Below, one piece after another: positions 36,022-46,106 of a DNA stretch of 64,000 nt (the first letter of the stretch is position 1; each line of letters starts with the position of its first letter). The notes under the pieces are model-generated. The model was not told where the DNA came from and did not search any database. It worked only from the letters and a program-made list of their open reading frames with translations. The position numbers and the translations under genes are program-made. Origin of the DNA: Pirellulales bacterium (lineage in GTDB: Bacteria; Planctomycetota; Planctomycetia; Pirellulales; JAEUIK01); NCBI GenBank assembly GCA_019694435.1, contig JAIBBZ010000009.1, forward strand, positions 62,001-126,000, read 5' to 3'.

Positions 36022-36483
36022 ATGGCAGAGTCTACGACGGACAGCCCGCCAAAACTTGTGCTGCACCGCACCTTGCGGGCGCCGCGCGAACGCGTCTTTC
36101 GCGCCTGGACCGATCCGCAGCAGTTGTCCCAATGGTTTGCGCCAGCGCCGGACATGGACCATCCGATCATGGAGGTCGACTTCCGCGTCGGCGGCCGGTA
36201 TCGGATTGGGATGCAGCGGCCGGGCGCGCCGCTCTACATCGTGGCCGGCGAATACCGCGAGATCAGCCCGCCGCGGCGGCTGGTGTTCACCTGGCAGTGG
36301 CAGAACGAAGGCAGCCTGCGCGATGAGACCCTCGTCACGGTCGAGCTCTTGGATCACGACGGCGGCACCCGACTGGTGCTCACGCACGAGCTGCTGCCGA
36401 CTGAAATCGACCGCACCAAACACGGCGAAGGCTGGACCGGCTGCCTCGATCGGCTCGAGCGCTTCCTGCCGTCGCTCTGCTAG
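36022..36483 (+). CDS. SRPBCC/AHSA1-domain protein
   Basis: A 153-residue START-like ligand-binding protein of the activator-of-Hsp90-ATPase (AHSA1) group. Typical segments: LHRTLRAPRERVFRAWTDPQ, LSQWFAPA, the VDFRVGGRYRIGM strand, GEYREISPPRRLVFTWQW and the C-terminal HGEGWTGCLDRLERFL helix. Bacterial members bind small hydrophobic molecules and are usually co-regulated with an ArsR repressor. GGAGG is placed 6 nt before ATG 36022. It is first in an operon with a VOC protein and is controlled by the promoter/operator at 35961-36006. Confidence 0.92.
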   Translation: MAESTTDSPPKLVLHRTLRAPRERVFRAWTDPQQLSQWFAPAPDMDHPIMEVDFRVGGRYRIGMQRPGAPLYIVAGEYREISPPRRLVFTWQWQNEGSLRDETLVTVELLDHDGGTRLVLTHELLPTEIDRTKHGEGWTGCLDRLERFLPSLC

Positions 36484-36525
36484 ACATCAGACATCTTTTT
36501 TCTTTACCCCCAGGAGTTACGCATC

Positions 36526-36888
36526 GTGGGAAATCCATTCTGTCACTGCGAGTTGAACGCCAACGATCTCGACGTGGCCCGCGAGTTCTACGGCAAACTG
36601 TTCGATTGGAAGATTGAGGGCATTCAGATGCCCGATCGCATGTACTACATGATTCACGCCGGCGAAGGGACCGGGGGCGGGATCATGCAGAACCCGATGC
36701 CCAACGTGCCTTCGTTCTGGCTGTCGTATGTGCTCGTCGACGACTTGAAGGCCGCGACCGACAAGGCCCGCAAGCTGGGCGCGACGATCATGCTCGAAAA
36801 CCATCCGGCCGGCGATTTTGGGTCGTTGACAATCTTTACCGACCCTCAGGGCGCCGTGCTGGGCCTCTGGCAGCCGAAAGAGCGCTGA
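36526..36888 (+). CDS. VOC-family (glyoxalase-like) protein
   Basis: A 120-residue single-domain vicinal-oxygen-chelate protein starting at GTG 36526, with CAGGAG about 9 nt upstream. It begins FCHCELNANDLDVAREFYGK and LFDWKIEG, has GTGGGIMQNP in the middle and ends FTDPQGAVLGLWQP, the usual short lyase/dioxygenase fold. It follows the AHSA1 gene after 42 bp and is most likely co-transcribed from the same promoter. Pairing of a ligand-binding AHSA1 protein with a VOC protein suggests handling of a small reactive or toxic compound; the substrate is unknown. Confidence 0.92.
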   Translation: MGNPFCHCELNANDLDVAREFYGKLFDWKIEGIQMPDRMYYMIHAGEGTGGGIMQNPMPNVPSFWLSYVLVDDLKAATDKARKLGATIMLENHPAGDFGSLTIFTDPQGAVLGLWQPKER

Positions 36889-36994
36889 GCCGGCGTCGCG
36901 TGGAAGGTCCAGGTAGCTGATTGGCCCCCGGCAGCTCGCAGCGAGTCGCCGGGGGCAGCTACGCTACGTTCCGGCCCGTGATCCGGCTGCGCTG

Positions 36995-38428
36995 CTACGC
37001 GATCAGTTCCGGTACGATGCGACCGTGAATGTCGGTCAGCCGGAAATCGCGGCCGGCAAAGCGGTAGGTGAGCCGGGTGTGGTCGAAGCCGAGCAGCGAG
37101 AGCATCGTGGCGTGCAGGTCGTGAACGTGGACCTTGTTCTCGACGGCCTGGAAGCCGAACTCGTCGGTGGCCCCATAGGCCTGGCCGCCGCGCGCTCCGC
37201 CCCCGGCCAGCCACACGCTGAAGCCGTAGTGGTTGTGGTCGCGGCCGTTCACCTTGCCGGCATTGGCCCCGGCCTGCGGCAGCTCGACGGTGGGCGTCCT
37301 TCCGAATTCGCCGCCCCAGAGCACGAGCGTCGATTCGAGCAGCCCGCGCTGCTTGAGATCGGTCAACAGCGCGCCGATGGCCTGGTCGCATTGCCGCGCG
37401 AGAGTGCGGTGATTGGCTTCCAAGTCGTCGTGGTTGTCCCACGGCTGGCCGGCGCCGTGCCAGAGCTGCACGAACCGCACGCCGCGCTCGACGAGCCGCC
37501 GGGCGATGAGAATCTGGCGGGCCTGAACGCCGGGGCCGTACAGATCGAGGATGTGCTGCGGCTCGCGGCTGACGTCGAAGGCCTCGGCGGCTTCGATCTG
37601 CATGCGATAGGCCAGCTCGAACGAGTGGATCCGCGCTTCGAGGGCCGCTTCCTCGCGCCGCTCGGCCGCATGCCGGGCATTCAACTCGGCCAACAAGTCG
37701 AGCTGGCGGCGCTGCGGCTCCAGGCCCAGCGCGTTGTTGCGAATGTTCTGGATCAGCCGCTCGATTTCGGCGTGCTGACTGTCGATGTAGGTCGCCTGGT
37801 AGGCGCCGGGCAAAAAGGCCGATTGCCAGTTCTCGGTGCTCTTGATCGGGTAGCCGCCCGGGCACATGGCGATGAAGCCGGGCAGGTTCTGATTCTCGGT
37901 GCCGAGGCCGTAGGTCACCCAGGAGCCCATGCTCGGGCGCACCAGACGTCCATCGCCGCAGTTCATCAGCATCAGCGAAGGTTCGTGATTCGGCACGTCG
38001 GCATGCAACGAGCGGATCACGCACAATTCGTCGGCATGCCGCGCCACCTGCGGAAAGATCTCGCTGATCTCCAGCCCGCTGTCGCCATGCCGGGTGAACT
38101 TGTAGGGCGAGGGCATCGCCGCCCCGGTCTTGCGCTCGGTGCGCAAATTCTCGGTCGGCAGCGCCTGGCCGGCATACTTGGCCAGCGACGGCTTGGGATC
38201 GAACGTGTCGACGTGCGAAGGGCCGCCGTTCATGAACAGGTGGATGACGTGCTTCGCCTTGGCTGGAAAATGGGGCGGCCGCACGGCCAGCGCATCGATC
38301 GGCGCAGCGGCTTGCGTCTCGGCCGACAACAGCCCGGCCAGGCCCAGCAGCCCCAGCCCGGTGCCACCGCGTTGGAGGAGCTCGCGGCGACTCAGGCGTG
38401 GCAGATCGAATGGCGGGGGCTGGTTCAT
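36995..38428 (-). CDS. DUF1501 Tat-exported protein, copy D (paired)
   Basis: A 477-residue DUF1501 protein. The Tat signal is LSRRELLQRGGTGLGLLGLAG near residue 10. Family blocks include LFMNGGPSHVDTFDPKPSLAKYAG, CVIRSLHADVPNHEPSL, GEFGRTPTVELPQAG, and the C-terminal LLGFDHTRLTYRFAGRDFRL typical of the copies that sit in operons with cytochrome-linked DUF1549/DUF1553 genes. ATG 38428 has GAGGCGAG upstream; the frame extends to 38590 without support. Its partner gene ends 37 bp upstream on the same strand, so the pair is a normal planctomycete operon. Confidence 0.93.
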   Translation of the reverse strand: MNQPPPFDLPRLSRRELLQRGGTGLGLLGLAGLLSAETQAAAPIDALAVRPPHFPAKAKHVIHLFMNGGPSHVDTFDPKPSLAKYAGQALPTENLRTERKTGAAMPSPYKFTRHGDSGLEISEIFPQVARHADELCVIRSLHADVPNHEPSLMLMNCGDGRLVRPSMGSWVTYGLGTENQNLPGFIAMCPGGYPIKSTENWQSAFLPGAYQATYIDSQHAEIERLIQNIRNNALGLEPQRRQLDLLAELNARHAAERREEAALEARIHSFELAYRMQIEAAEAFDVSREPQHILDLYGPGVQARQILIARRLVERGVRFVQLWHGAGQPWDNHDDLEANHRTLARQCDQAIGALLTDLKQRGLLESTLVLWGGEFGRTPTVELPQAGANAGKVNGRDHNHYGFSVWLAGGGARGGQAYGATDEFGFQAVENKVHVHDLHATMLSLLGFDHTRLTYRFAGRDFRLTDIHGRIVPELIA

Positions 38429-38465
38429 ACTCGCCTCGGGCGAATCGGCCTGACTGTGGGTGCGA

Positions 38466-41339
38466 TCAGTCGACAAACGCAAACTCGTTGGAACACAGGA
38501 GCACTTGGGCAAACTGCTCCCACGGAGCAAGCTCGGGCGTGGCGTCGGCGGCGGCCGCGGTGAGGAACTGCTCGGCCGCGGCGAACTCATTCTCTTGCGG
38601 GTCGCGCGCCAGGGCCAGACGGTACAGCGCCGTCACGCGCGGTCGCACGTCGCCGGCCGAGCTCGTCGTTCGCGCCGCCAACTGCTTGGCCTGGGCAATC
38701 ACGAACTGCGAGTTCATCAAGAACAGCGCTTGTTGGGGTACGGTGGTGACCGACCGCTGCGGCGTGCTGACGTCGGGGTTCGCAAAATCGAAGATCCGCA
38801 GCAGTCCCGGCAAGTCTTGCCGATCGAGAAAACCGTACAGCGTGCGACGGCCGGTAAACGGCTCGGCGAACAGATCGACCGGACGGCCGCCGAGCGACAG
38901 ATCCAACGTGCCCGAAACCGCCAATAGCGAATCCCGCAGGGCCTCCCACTCGAGCCGCCGCGGGAGCGTGCGCCACCACAGCCGATTTTCAGGATCTACC
39001 GCCATCGCATCTTCGCGAGGCAGGCTGGCCTGCTGATAGGTCCGCGATAAGACGATTTCGCGATGCAACTGCTTGACCGACCAGCCCGTGGCCACGAAGC
39101 GCGCGGCCAGGTAGTCGAGCAGCTCGGGATTTGTCGGCGGTTCGCCGCGGGCGCCAAAATCGCCCGGCGTCGGCACCAGCGATGCCCCAAAATGGTGCAT
39201 CCACACCCGGTTGACCATGACCCGCGCCGTGAGCGGGTTGTCGGCGCTGGCAATGGCCCTGGCCATCTCCAGCCGGCCGCTGCCTGGGCCGAAATTGGCC
39301 CGTTGCTGGCTCGACAAGACTCCGAGGAATCGCCGCGGCACTTCATCGCCTGGCCGGCCCGGGTTGCCCCGAAGGAAAACGTGCGGCTGATGTGGCGTGG
39401 GGTTGTCGGCCAAGGCCATGGCTCGCGGCGGCGACTCGGGGCTTTGCGATTGCAACTCCTCGATGACCCGCGCGAGCTGGCCGTACTTGGCTTGTGTCTG
39501 GCGGTCGAGGAGCCCCGAGATCTCGTCGCGAGTCATGGCGGTCGGCGTCCCCTCGCCGAAGAGCACCTGGCGCAACTCCTCGGCCGCCGCGTCGGGTAGC
39601 GCGGCCGGTTGCTGACCGTCCGGCCCCGGCGGCAGAGATTGCCAGGCACGGTAACTGTTCACGAGCAATTCGCCATAGCGGGCCGCGAGATCGGCCGGTG
39701 ACTGCGGCGGGCGATCGGTGAGCGCCTGGCGCACCAACGGGTTGGCATTGGCCACGGGCAACGTCGTGCCGGCGACTTCGCCTTTGCCGGCGGCCGCCGC
39801 GGCCAGTTTGCTCGAAAGATCGCGCGCGGCATCAGCGAATTGCTCGCCCGGCAGGGCAGCGAAGGCATGCCAAAGGCCGAACACCGGATGCGCTGCGTTC
39901 GTTTTCTCTTTGAGGAAGCGCCGCCAGCGTTCGACGACCGCCGGCCGGACTTCGCCAGGCGAGAACGAAAGCATGGCATCGTCCTTGTCGACGACGACCG
40001 CCGGCTTCAGGGCCTCGGCCAGATAGGCGCCTGCGCTGGTGCGCAGCTCGTCCAACAGGCGCGGATGCTCCGTGTTCAAAAACTCGTCGAGTGCCGCCTG
40101 GCGTTTGCCCAGCTCCGCTTGGAAGGCTTGATAGGCCGCGGTTTCCTCCGGCATTCCGACCAGCGGCAGCTCCTCCGGCTCGTGCGTGCTGGCAAACACA
40201 CCGTACAGCGAGTAGTAATCGGCCTGCGGGATCGGATCGTACTTGTGATCGTGGCAACGGGCGCAGCCGACGGTCAGGCCCATCAGCCCGCGCGTCGTGA
40301 CATCAATGCGATCGTCGATAATGTCGTGCGGATTGAACATGAACCGCCGGCCGAGCGTCAAAAAGCCCAGGCCCGCCAGCGGGCGCTTGTCATCGCCCAG
40401 CGGCAGCAGGTCGGCCGCGAGTTGTTCGATCAGGAACTGGTCGTACGGCAGATCGTCGTTGAAGGCCCGGACGACGTAATCGCGATAGGTGTAGGAAAAC
40501 GCATACTTCGGGTCCTGCGTGAAGACGTAGCCCTTGGTGTCGGCGTAACGTGCCACGTCGAGCCAGTGTCGCGCCCAGCGTTGCCCATAAAGCGGCGATT
40601 CGAGCAGCCGATCGACGGCGTCTTCGTATGCCTGGGGCGAGCGATCATTTTCGAACGCCACGACGTCTTCATAGGTCGGCGGCAAACCGGTGAGATCGAC
40701 CGTCACGCGCCGGAGCAGCGTGCGTCGGTCCGCCGGTGCCGAAGGACGTAACTTGGCTTGCTCCAAGTGGCTGAGCACGAAGTGATCTACGCCGGTCAAC
40801 GGCCATTCGCCGTCGGCGACCGGCGGCGGTGCTGGCATCTTCACAGGGCGCAGCGACCAGTGATCCTGGCGGAAACGTTGCGTCCGCTCGTCCAGCGTTT
40901 CCACATGCTGGGCGGCGTCAGCAGGCCAGGGCATTCCCATGGCAACCCAGGCCGTAAGGTCGGCGATTTCAGCGTCGGTCAGCTTGCCGGCGGGGGGCAT
41001 TTGCAGATCCCCCGTATAGGCGACCGCTTCGATCAGGCGGCTCGTACGCGGATCTCCCGGCACCGCGGCGGCGCCAGAGTCGCCACCCCGAGCGATGCCC
41101 TCGCGGCTGTCCAGCCGCAGGCTCGACTCCTGCTTGCCCGGACCATGACACTCCCAGCACTGGTTCGCGAGCAGCGGGCGGATCTTGGTCTCGAAGAACT
41201 CAATCGCCGCGGGATCGGCGGCGGCCACGGGCTCATCGGCGAGAGTCGCCGCGGGTGAAAACACCCAAAACGAGATCAGCCAAACGGCCCCGGCGAGCAA
41301 AACCGATGGCGTAAAGCGGCGATGTTCCATCGTGGCCAT
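38466..41339 (-). CDS. PSCyt1/DUF1549/DUF1553 cytochrome-type exported protein
   Basis: A 957-residue exported protein with a signal segment ([23 protein letters not shown]) and one haem-attachment motif CWECH (61-65) in an N-terminal planctomycete cytochrome-c domain, confirmed by [24 protein letters not shown]1549 follows (for example [19 protein letters not shown] and [17 protein letters not shown]), then the long DUF1553 domain ([20 protein letters not shown]). The activity is unknown; the family is thought to link redox with polymer degradation or surface attachment. ATG 41339 has GAGG six nt upstream. It forms an operon with DUF1501 copy D. Confidence 0.93.
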   Translation of the reverse strand: MATMEHRRFTPSVLLAGAVWLISFWVFSPAATLADEPVAAADPAAIEFFETKIRPLLANQCWECHGPGKQESSLRLDSREGIARGGDSGAAAVPGDPRTSRLIEAVAYTGDLQMPPAGKLTDAEIADLTAWVAMGMPWPADAAQHVETLDERTQRFRQDHWSLRPVKMPAPPPVADGEWPLTGVDHFVLSHLEQAKLRPSAPADRRTLLRRVTVDLTGLPPTYEDVVAFENDRSPQAYEDAVDRLLESPLYGQRWARHWLDVARYADTKGYVFTQDPKYAFSYTYRDYVVRAFNDDLPYDQFLIEQLAADLLPLGDDKRPLAGLGFLTLGRRFMFNPHDIIDDRIDVTTRGLMGLTVGCARCHDHKYDPIPQADYYSLYGVFASTHEPEELPLVGMPEETAAYQAFQAELGKRQAALDEFLNTEHPRLLDELRTSAGAYLAEALKPAVVVDKDDAMLSFSPGEVRPAVVERWRRFLKEKTNAAHPVFGLWHAFAALPGEQFADAARDLSSKLAAAAAGKGEVAGTTLPVANANPLVRQALTDRPPQSPADLAARYGELLVNSYRAWQSLPPGPDGQQPAALPDAAAEELRQVLFGEGTPTAMTRDEISGLLDRQTQAKYGQLARVIEELQSQSPESPPRAMALADNPTPHQPHVFLRGNPGRPGDEVPRRFLGVLSSQQRANFGPGSGRLEMARAIASADNPLTARVMVNRVWMHHFGASLVPTPGDFGARGEPPTNPELLDYLAARFVATGWSVKQLHREIVLSRTYQQASLPREDAMAVDPENRLWWRTLPRRLEWEALRDSLLAVSGTLDLSLGGRPVDLFAEPFTGRRTLYGFLDRQDLPGLLRIFDFANPDVSTPQRSVTTVPQQALFLMNSQFVIAQAKQLAARTTSSAGDVRPRVTALYRLALARDPQENEFAAAEQFLTAAAADATPELAPWEQFAQVLLCSNEFAFVD

Positions 41340-41491
41340 CAATTGCCTCGTTCCCCGGTTGCATATCGCAATCGAGCGCCGATCCATCAACGCCCGTCGA
41401 TCTGTTGTGCGATAGTCTACGCGGAAGCCGGGGTGACGGTCAATTTGGCGGATTGTCGCGTCGGCTGCACAACGCAAACAGGGCCAAGGGC

Positions 41492-42850
41492 TTAGGGACG
41501 ATTGGCCACCTGTTCCAGTGCGTCGATCAAGCACTGTTCCACCAGCGCGCAAAGTTCGTCGATTTGCGCCTCGGTGGCGATGACGGCCGGTGCCACAGCA
41601 AACCAATCGGGATCGATCCGTAGGATGATTCCGCGCTCGATGGCCGCGCGCCGCAACGCGTTGCCGAGCTTGCGTTCGGGCGGGAAGGGCCGGCCGGTGA
41701 CCGGGTCTTCGACCAGTTCGACGCCGCGCAGCAGTCCACGTCCGCGAACTTCTCGAATACACCCCAGCCGCTTGAGGCCTTCGAGCTTGGCTGCCAGGTA
41801 CTCGCCGAGCACGCGGGCGCGTTCGACCAGCCGTTGCTCGACGATCTCATCGATCACGGCCAACCCGGCCGCCGCCGCTAATGGGTTCCCCGAATAGGTG
41901 TGCCCGTGCGCAAAGTGACGATCGCTGTCCGCGCGTCCGACAAACGCCGCCGCCATGTCGCCGCGGGCGATCATGGCGCCCAAGGGCACGACGCCGCTCG
42001 ACAGTCCCTTGCCGGAGCAGATCAGATCGGGCGTGACGCCGATCGCCTGCGCCGCAAACATCCCTCCGGTACGGGCAAAGCCGGTGATGATCTCGTCGAA
42101 AATCAATAACACCTGGTGGCGATCACAGATTTCGCGGATCAGGCGAAAGTAATCGTCAGTCGGCGTGCTGATGCCGCCCGTATTGCTGATCGGTTCGAGA
42201 ATCACCCCGGCGACTGTGTCCGGGTCTTCATGAACGATGACGTCTTCGAACAACTGGGCACAAAACCGGTTGCACGCTTCCCAATCGCCGAACCGATCGC
42301 GATAAGCCAGCGGGGGCATGACCTTCAAGAACCCGCCCGGCAGCGGCTCGAACTTGGCCGTGCGCTTGCCGGTGCCGCTGGCGGCCATCGCTCCGAACGT
42401 GCCGCCGTGATAGCCGCGGTACAGGCTGACGAACTTGTGCTTGTGCGGGTGATCCGATTGGCGAAAGTACTGGCGGGCGAATTTCAGTGCGGCTTCGACC
42501 GATTCGCTGCCGCCGCTGAAGGGCTTGGCGAAATTCAGCCCTGCCGGTGCGACTTCGCCGAGCCGTTCAATGAAATCGAGCGTGATGGTGGCAATGCCGT
42601 GCAGCGGCGGCGCGAGTGTCAGTTGCCCCAATTGCCGGCGGACCGCCTCGACGACCCGCGGGTGCCCGTGTCCGAGCACCGCCACGAAAATGCCGCCAAT
42701 GGCGTCGAAGTATCGTTTGCCCTCGACGTCCCAGTAATACAGCCCTTCGGCGCGCTCGACGACCAGCGGCAAGTCGACAAAGTCGCTCGTCGCGCGGTAG
42801 TCGAGAAACGTGCGGGCCAGCAACTTCTCGTGACGAGGGGAAAGCTTCAC
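41492..42850 (-). CDS. Class III aminotransferase (aspartate aminotransferase-family fold)
   Basis: A 452-residue PLP-dependent aminotransferase. The conserved blocks are intact: VGGIFVAVLGHGHPRVVEAV-type N-terminus, FSGGSESVEAALKFARQY, YRGYHGGTFGAMAASG, IFDEIITGFARTGGMF with Asp252, and the PLP lysine Lys281 in LICSGKGLSSGVVPLG. The group includes ornithine, GABA, beta-alanine and diamine aminotransferases, so the donor cannot be fixed from this alone. The start is GTG 42850. It stands as a single gene with no amino-acid pathway neighbours. Confidence 0.92.
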   Translation of the reverse strand: MKLSPRHEKLLARTFLDYRATSDFVDLPLVVERAEGLYYWDVEGKRYFDAIGGIFVAVLGHGHPRVVEAVRRQLGQLTLAPPLHGIATITLDFIERLGEVAPAGLNFAKPFSGGSESVEAALKFARQYFRQSDHPHKHKFVSLYRGYHGGTFGAMAASGTGKRTAKFEPLPGGFLKVMPPLAYRDRFGDWEACNRFCAQLFEDVIVHEDPDTVAGVILEPISNTGGISTPTDDYFRLIREICDRHQVLLIFDEIITGFARTGGMFAAQAIGVTPDLICSGKGLSSGVVPLGAMIARGDMAAAFVGRADSDRHFAHGHTYSGNPLAAAAGLAVIDEIVEQRLVERARVLGEYLAAKLEGLKRLGCIREVRGRGLLRGVELVEDPVTGRPFPPERKLGNALRRAAIERGIILRIDPDWFAVAPAVIATEAQIDELCALVEQCLIDALEQVANRP

Positions 42851-43028
42851 GGCATCGACCTGGAGGACTTCGTGACTCGGATGTTCCTGCCCAGCGGGAG
42901 GCGATCATACACCCAATCGAACAAAACCGCCCGCCGCCGCGGGCCCGTTAGGGTATCCGCGACGACGGGCAAGAAGAGGCCGTCAGGAAACATCCAGCCG
43001 CGAATCCATCCGCTATTCGGACGAGCGA

Positions 43029-43745
43029 TTAGCCGGCGCGGCGCCGCCGTCGCCGCCAGGTGACCGCGAGGCCCGCCGCGCCGATCGCGGCCAACATCAG
43101 CGAACTCGGCTCCGGCACCGGGTTGCACATATTCTCTTCGACCCAGGCGATGGCCGCGTCGTGATCGACTTCGGACATGTTGTTGTTGAAGACGAGATAG
43201 AAGGGATCCGACTCGGCGACGCCGGCATGGTTGCTGAAGATTGACATCTTCATCAGGTAGATACCGTCGTCGGCGGGCGAGCTGAGCAAATACTCCAGGT
43301 GCCGGTGCCAGGTACCGTCGGCGGCCACCGGCAGAGTGAAGCCCGTCACCGTCGACGTCGAAATCGGCGTCAGCACATCGGGCAGCGGGCCGAAGCCGAC
43401 GCCCATCCGCTCGCTGGAAAAAGCGTCAAAATCGCTGCCGTCCCAGGCGCGCACGGCGTCGAGCAGCCTGAAGCCGTTGCTGCTTGGCACGGGAAAAGTT
43501 CCGGCCGTCGAATCGAAGCCCGGCTCATCGGCAAAGTTGGGAAAAATTTCGCCGAGCTCGACACCAAACACACACTGTTGGGCGAACTCATCGTTCGCGC
43601 CGAGCGCGCCGGGCACGATCTGGCCGCCTTGCACTTTGAGGACGATGTCCCCGGCGTGCTGTGCCAGCGCGGAGGGTGGGGTGCCGACGATCCAGGCGAA
43701 GGCGGTAATCAGCGGCAGAAGTTTTTGGAACAGGTTGCGACTCAT
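43029..43745 (-). CDS. PEP-CTERM-sorted exported protein
   Basis: A 238-residue surface protein. It has an N-terminal signal (MSRNLFQKLLPLITAFAWIV, cleaved after ALA) and a perfect PEP-CTERM tail: VPEPSSLMLAAIGAAGLAV followed by TWRRRRRRAG. The tail is recognised by an exosortase and removed during export. The mature part is about 170 residues, beta-rich, of no recognised family, with a C-terminal half that looks like a beta-sandwich (WHRHLEYLLSSPADDGIYLM). ATG 43745 has GGAGA upstream. Function unknown; probably extracellular or surface-attached. Confidence 0.9.
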   Translation of the reverse strand: MSRNLFQKLLPLITAFAWIVGTPPSALAQHAGDIVLKVQGGQIVPGALGANDEFAQQCVFGVELGEIFPNFADEPGFDSTAGTFPVPSSNGFRLLDAVRAWDGSDFDAFSSERMGVGFGPLPDVLTPISTSTVTGFTLPVAADGTWHRHLEYLLSSPADDGIYLMKMSIFSNHAGVAESDPFYLVFNNNMSEVDHDAAIAWVEENMCNPVPEPSSLMLAAIGAAGLAVTWRRRRRRAG

Positions 43746-43946
43746 CGTAGGGTCTCCAAGTAAGACAAATGCAAGCAGGGAAAAGAACTCGTACAGCGTC
43801 GTGCTCTGCGCACCGGCGAGCGCGCAGCTAGATCCGCAGCGTCGTTCCAGGACGCAGTGCGGCGCCGAGCAGCCGTCGCCGGCAGGGCCAGCGATCGTGC
43901 CAGGCGATCGAACGGCTAGTTCACGAGCGTTTCCACGGCGCGACGA

Positions 43947-44711
43947 TCATTGAGTCAGAAAGGCCGAGTTGGGCTTGGCAAAGTTCCAGCCCTCGTCCGC
44001 CCAGCGGTGAAGAATCGCGTCGGGCCACAGTTGCACGTGGCCATCCGCGAACAGGTAATGCGCCAGACCATTCGTCTGGTGATCCGGCGTCTGGTGCTTC
44101 AGGTAGTTGGTGCCGTAGTGGCGATCGGGCGAAATCTCGTTCGTGATCGCTATCCAGATGGTCTTGTCACGCAAGTTGCTCTTCGAGAACCAGGTCTTGG
44201 CGTGGATATGCTCGTTGTGCAGCGAGATATCGGCTTTGCCGGCGATCTCGAACGCCAGAATCGTCGTCGACATCGACTTGATGTAATTCCGATTGGTGAT
44301 GGCCACGCGCAGGCCCGCACGGCGCACAGGCTCCGGGTCGGAAACGGTGACGTAGTCGTTCAGCACATAGCTGGTCATCCGCGCTTCCAGCCGTTTGTCG
44401 CGTTGCGGATCGTCGGGACAAATGCGGACCTCGTCGACATTCTCCAAGTACGGCGCCAGCAGATGGATCCACGAGTCGCGGATATCCTGATCGAGGCTGT
44501 CGTGCATCGTGCCTGGAAACTGCCCGTTGAAGGCGTTTCCATACATCGTCACGGCCAGCCCGATTTGGCGCAGATTGTTCGCGCACTCGGTCTTGCGACC
44601 CGAAGCACGCGCCATTTGCACGGCCGGGATCAAGAGCCCGATCAGCAGGCCGATGATGCCCAGGACAATTAGCAGTTCGATCAACGTAAATGCACTGCGG
44701 CGCGCAAACAT
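43947..44711 (-). CDS. Type IV prepilin-like protein (DUF1559-type)
   Basis: A 254-residue pseudopilin-like protein. The N-terminus MFARRSAFTLIELLIVLGII has a prepilin peptidase site before Phe8 with Glu12 at position +5 of the mature protein, followed by a hydrophobic helix. CANNLRQIGLAVTMYGN and a C-terminal HYLFADGHVQLWPDAI are hallmarks of the planctomycete DUF1559-type family, which is usually expanded. It is presumably processed and inserted in the membrane or exported by a type II-like system. ATG 44711 has GAGG upstream. Confidence 0.92.
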   Translation of the reverse strand: MFARRSAFTLIELLIVLGIIGLLIGLLIPAVQMARASGRKTECANNLRQIGLAVTMYGNAFNGQFPGTMHDSLDQDIRDSWIHLLAPYLENVDEVRICPDDPQRDKRLEARMTSYVLNDYVTVSDPEPVRRAGLRVAITNRNYIKSMSTTILAFEIAGKADISLHNEHIHAKTWFSKSNLRDKTIWIAITNEISPDRHYGTNYLKHQTPDHQTNGLAHYLFADGHVQLWPDAILHRWADEGWNFAKPNSAFLTQ

Positions 44712-44867
44712 GGCCTCACCCTCGCGCAGGACTGCTAGACTCGTGAATGCCGCGCCGAAAGCTTCAAACGCAAGCGACGGACCTTCGGCGCGAGCAGAGC
44801 GTCAGCCACGCCACGAGGGCAGCACTCGGCGCAGACTGCGGCGCCGAGGAATGCCGAGGAACGCGGC

Positions 44868-45380
44868 CTAGACGACCTTGGGCGGCCCGCGCGGATGGAC
44901 GGTAAGCAGGCGCACACCGCTTACCTGGACTGAGATGACCACGGGCCGGTCTACGGCCGGGCCTTGCAGATGCAAGACGACGGTCGTGACGTTGCGGTCG
45001 CAGGCCTGCGAAAGGAGTTTGCAAATCGAGCATTCGTCGGATGTCGGCGAGTCGGACGGCGCATCGTGCTCGTGTCCGGAGCGATGCTCCGAATCGCCGT
45101 GGTGATGCTCTTCGTGCTCGTGCGCGCCAGGGCCATGGTGACACTCACTGTGCTCGGCAGCGAGGAGGTGCGGTCCCGCGTGTGCACACGGGTGGCCGCA
45201 ATTGCCCGCCGGGCCGTGCCAGCCATAGCTCGCCACACCCATGGTCACATAGGCGGCCAAGGCGACGTAGCGAGCGGCGATGGAGCGCGAAAACGACACG
45301 GCAACGGTTGAGGCAAAATGCTTGCAGATGCAAATCGATTGCGGATAATACGCCTGCTCTGCGGCCCCGTCAACGGTCAT
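44868..45380 (-). CDS. His-rich exported or membrane protein, metal-related (DUF2946-like)
   Basis: A 170-residue protein. After a hydrophobic segment (YVALAAYVTMGVASYGW), the central part is very rich in His, Glu and Asp (for example HEHEEHHHGDSEHRSGHEHD), then comes a SDECSICKLLSQA cysteine pair like those of DUF2946 proteins. Such proteins are usually found with copper or nickel resistance genes and probably bind metal in the periplasm. I use ATG 45380; a GTG at 45299 just before the hydrophobic helix is an alternative start. It is divergent from the CopZ-like metallochaperone gene, supporting a metal role. Confidence 0.7.
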   Translation of the reverse strand: MTVDGAAEQAYYPQSICICKHFASTVAVSFSRSIAARYVALAAYVTMGVASYGWHGPAGNCGHPCAHAGPHLLAAEHSECHHGPGAHEHEEHHHGDSEHRSGHEHDAPSDSPTSDECSICKLLSQACDRNVTTVVLHLQGPAVDRPVVISVQVSGVRLLTVHPRGPPKVV

Positions 45381-45493
45381 CCGCCAAAAAAACTCGCAAC
45401 GTCTCCGCCAACAGCCACTCTTGGCCCATGCGCAAGGGATGAGTTAGCCTGAGACGTCAGCTCTAGACCATCGCGACGCCGGAGTGACGTGCC

Positions 45494-45940
45494 GTGAACA
45501 AGGCCTTTGTCCGCGAACCGGACGACCTGCAGACGGCGCGCTGCCCGCGCTGTGGTTCGCCGGGAGTTGCGGTCGGACGGGAAACGCTCGCGGCACAATT
45601 GATGCCCGAAGCGGCTGCGGCGCTGGGCGATGCCGCGTGGTTTTGTCCTTTTCCGCGCTGCGATGCCGCCTATTTCAACGTGCTGGAGCGGGTGGTGAGC
45701 GTCGATTCCCTGCGCCAGCCCGTTTATCCCAAGGACCCGGCCGCGCCGGTCTGCCCATGTTTCGGGCTTACGCTCGACGACATCGATCAAGACCTGGCCG
45801 AAGGCGGCGTGCGACGCGTTCGAGCGACGATCGAGCGTGCCAAGTCGCCTGAGGCTTGCTGCCTGGAGCGTTCGCCGACGGGCCGTAGTTGTATTGCCGA
45901 CGTTCAGCGGTACTACATGCAGCGGCGCGGGGGCAGTTAG
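45494..45940 (+). CDS. CopZ-like Fe-S metallochaperone
   Basis: A 148-residue cytoplasmic protein of the putative iron-sulfur cluster-binding metallochaperone family, related to the N-terminal half of archaeal CopZ. It has CPRCG at 17-21, FCPFPRCDAAYFNV near 50, the CPCFGLTLDDIDQDL block and C-terminal CCLERSPTGRSC, giving the pattern of cysteines expected for Zn and [2Fe-2S] sites. The family delivers copper or protects against it. The GTG start at 45494 has GGAGTG about 7 nt upstream. It is divergent from the His-rich gene; the pair looks like a small metal-handling unit. Confidence 0.8.
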   Translation: MNKAFVREPDDLQTARCPRCGSPGVAVGRETLAAQLMPEAAAALGDAAWFCPFPRCDAAYFNVLERVVSVDSLRQPVYPKDPAAPVCPCFGLTLDDIDQDLAEGGVRRVRATIERAKSPEACCLERSPTGRSCIADVQRYYMQRRGGS

Positions 45941-46106
45941 CCCAGCGGCCGGCCGCTGCAGTGGCAGATTAGGAAAAGGTTTATTTCCAGGGCGAGGGAA
46001 CGAATCGCGCCACGTCTCCGTCTAATCCCTGGTGGAATCTCCCCATGGGCGGGGTAATATGGTGTTCCTCCGCCGGATGCAGGGATTCACCGCAAGGAGT
46101 CACGTG

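Noticed and set aside
37025-38563. 512-codon forward ORF opposite DUF1501 copy D
   Set aside because: Antisense shadow; the reverse strand carries the Tat motif and family blocks.
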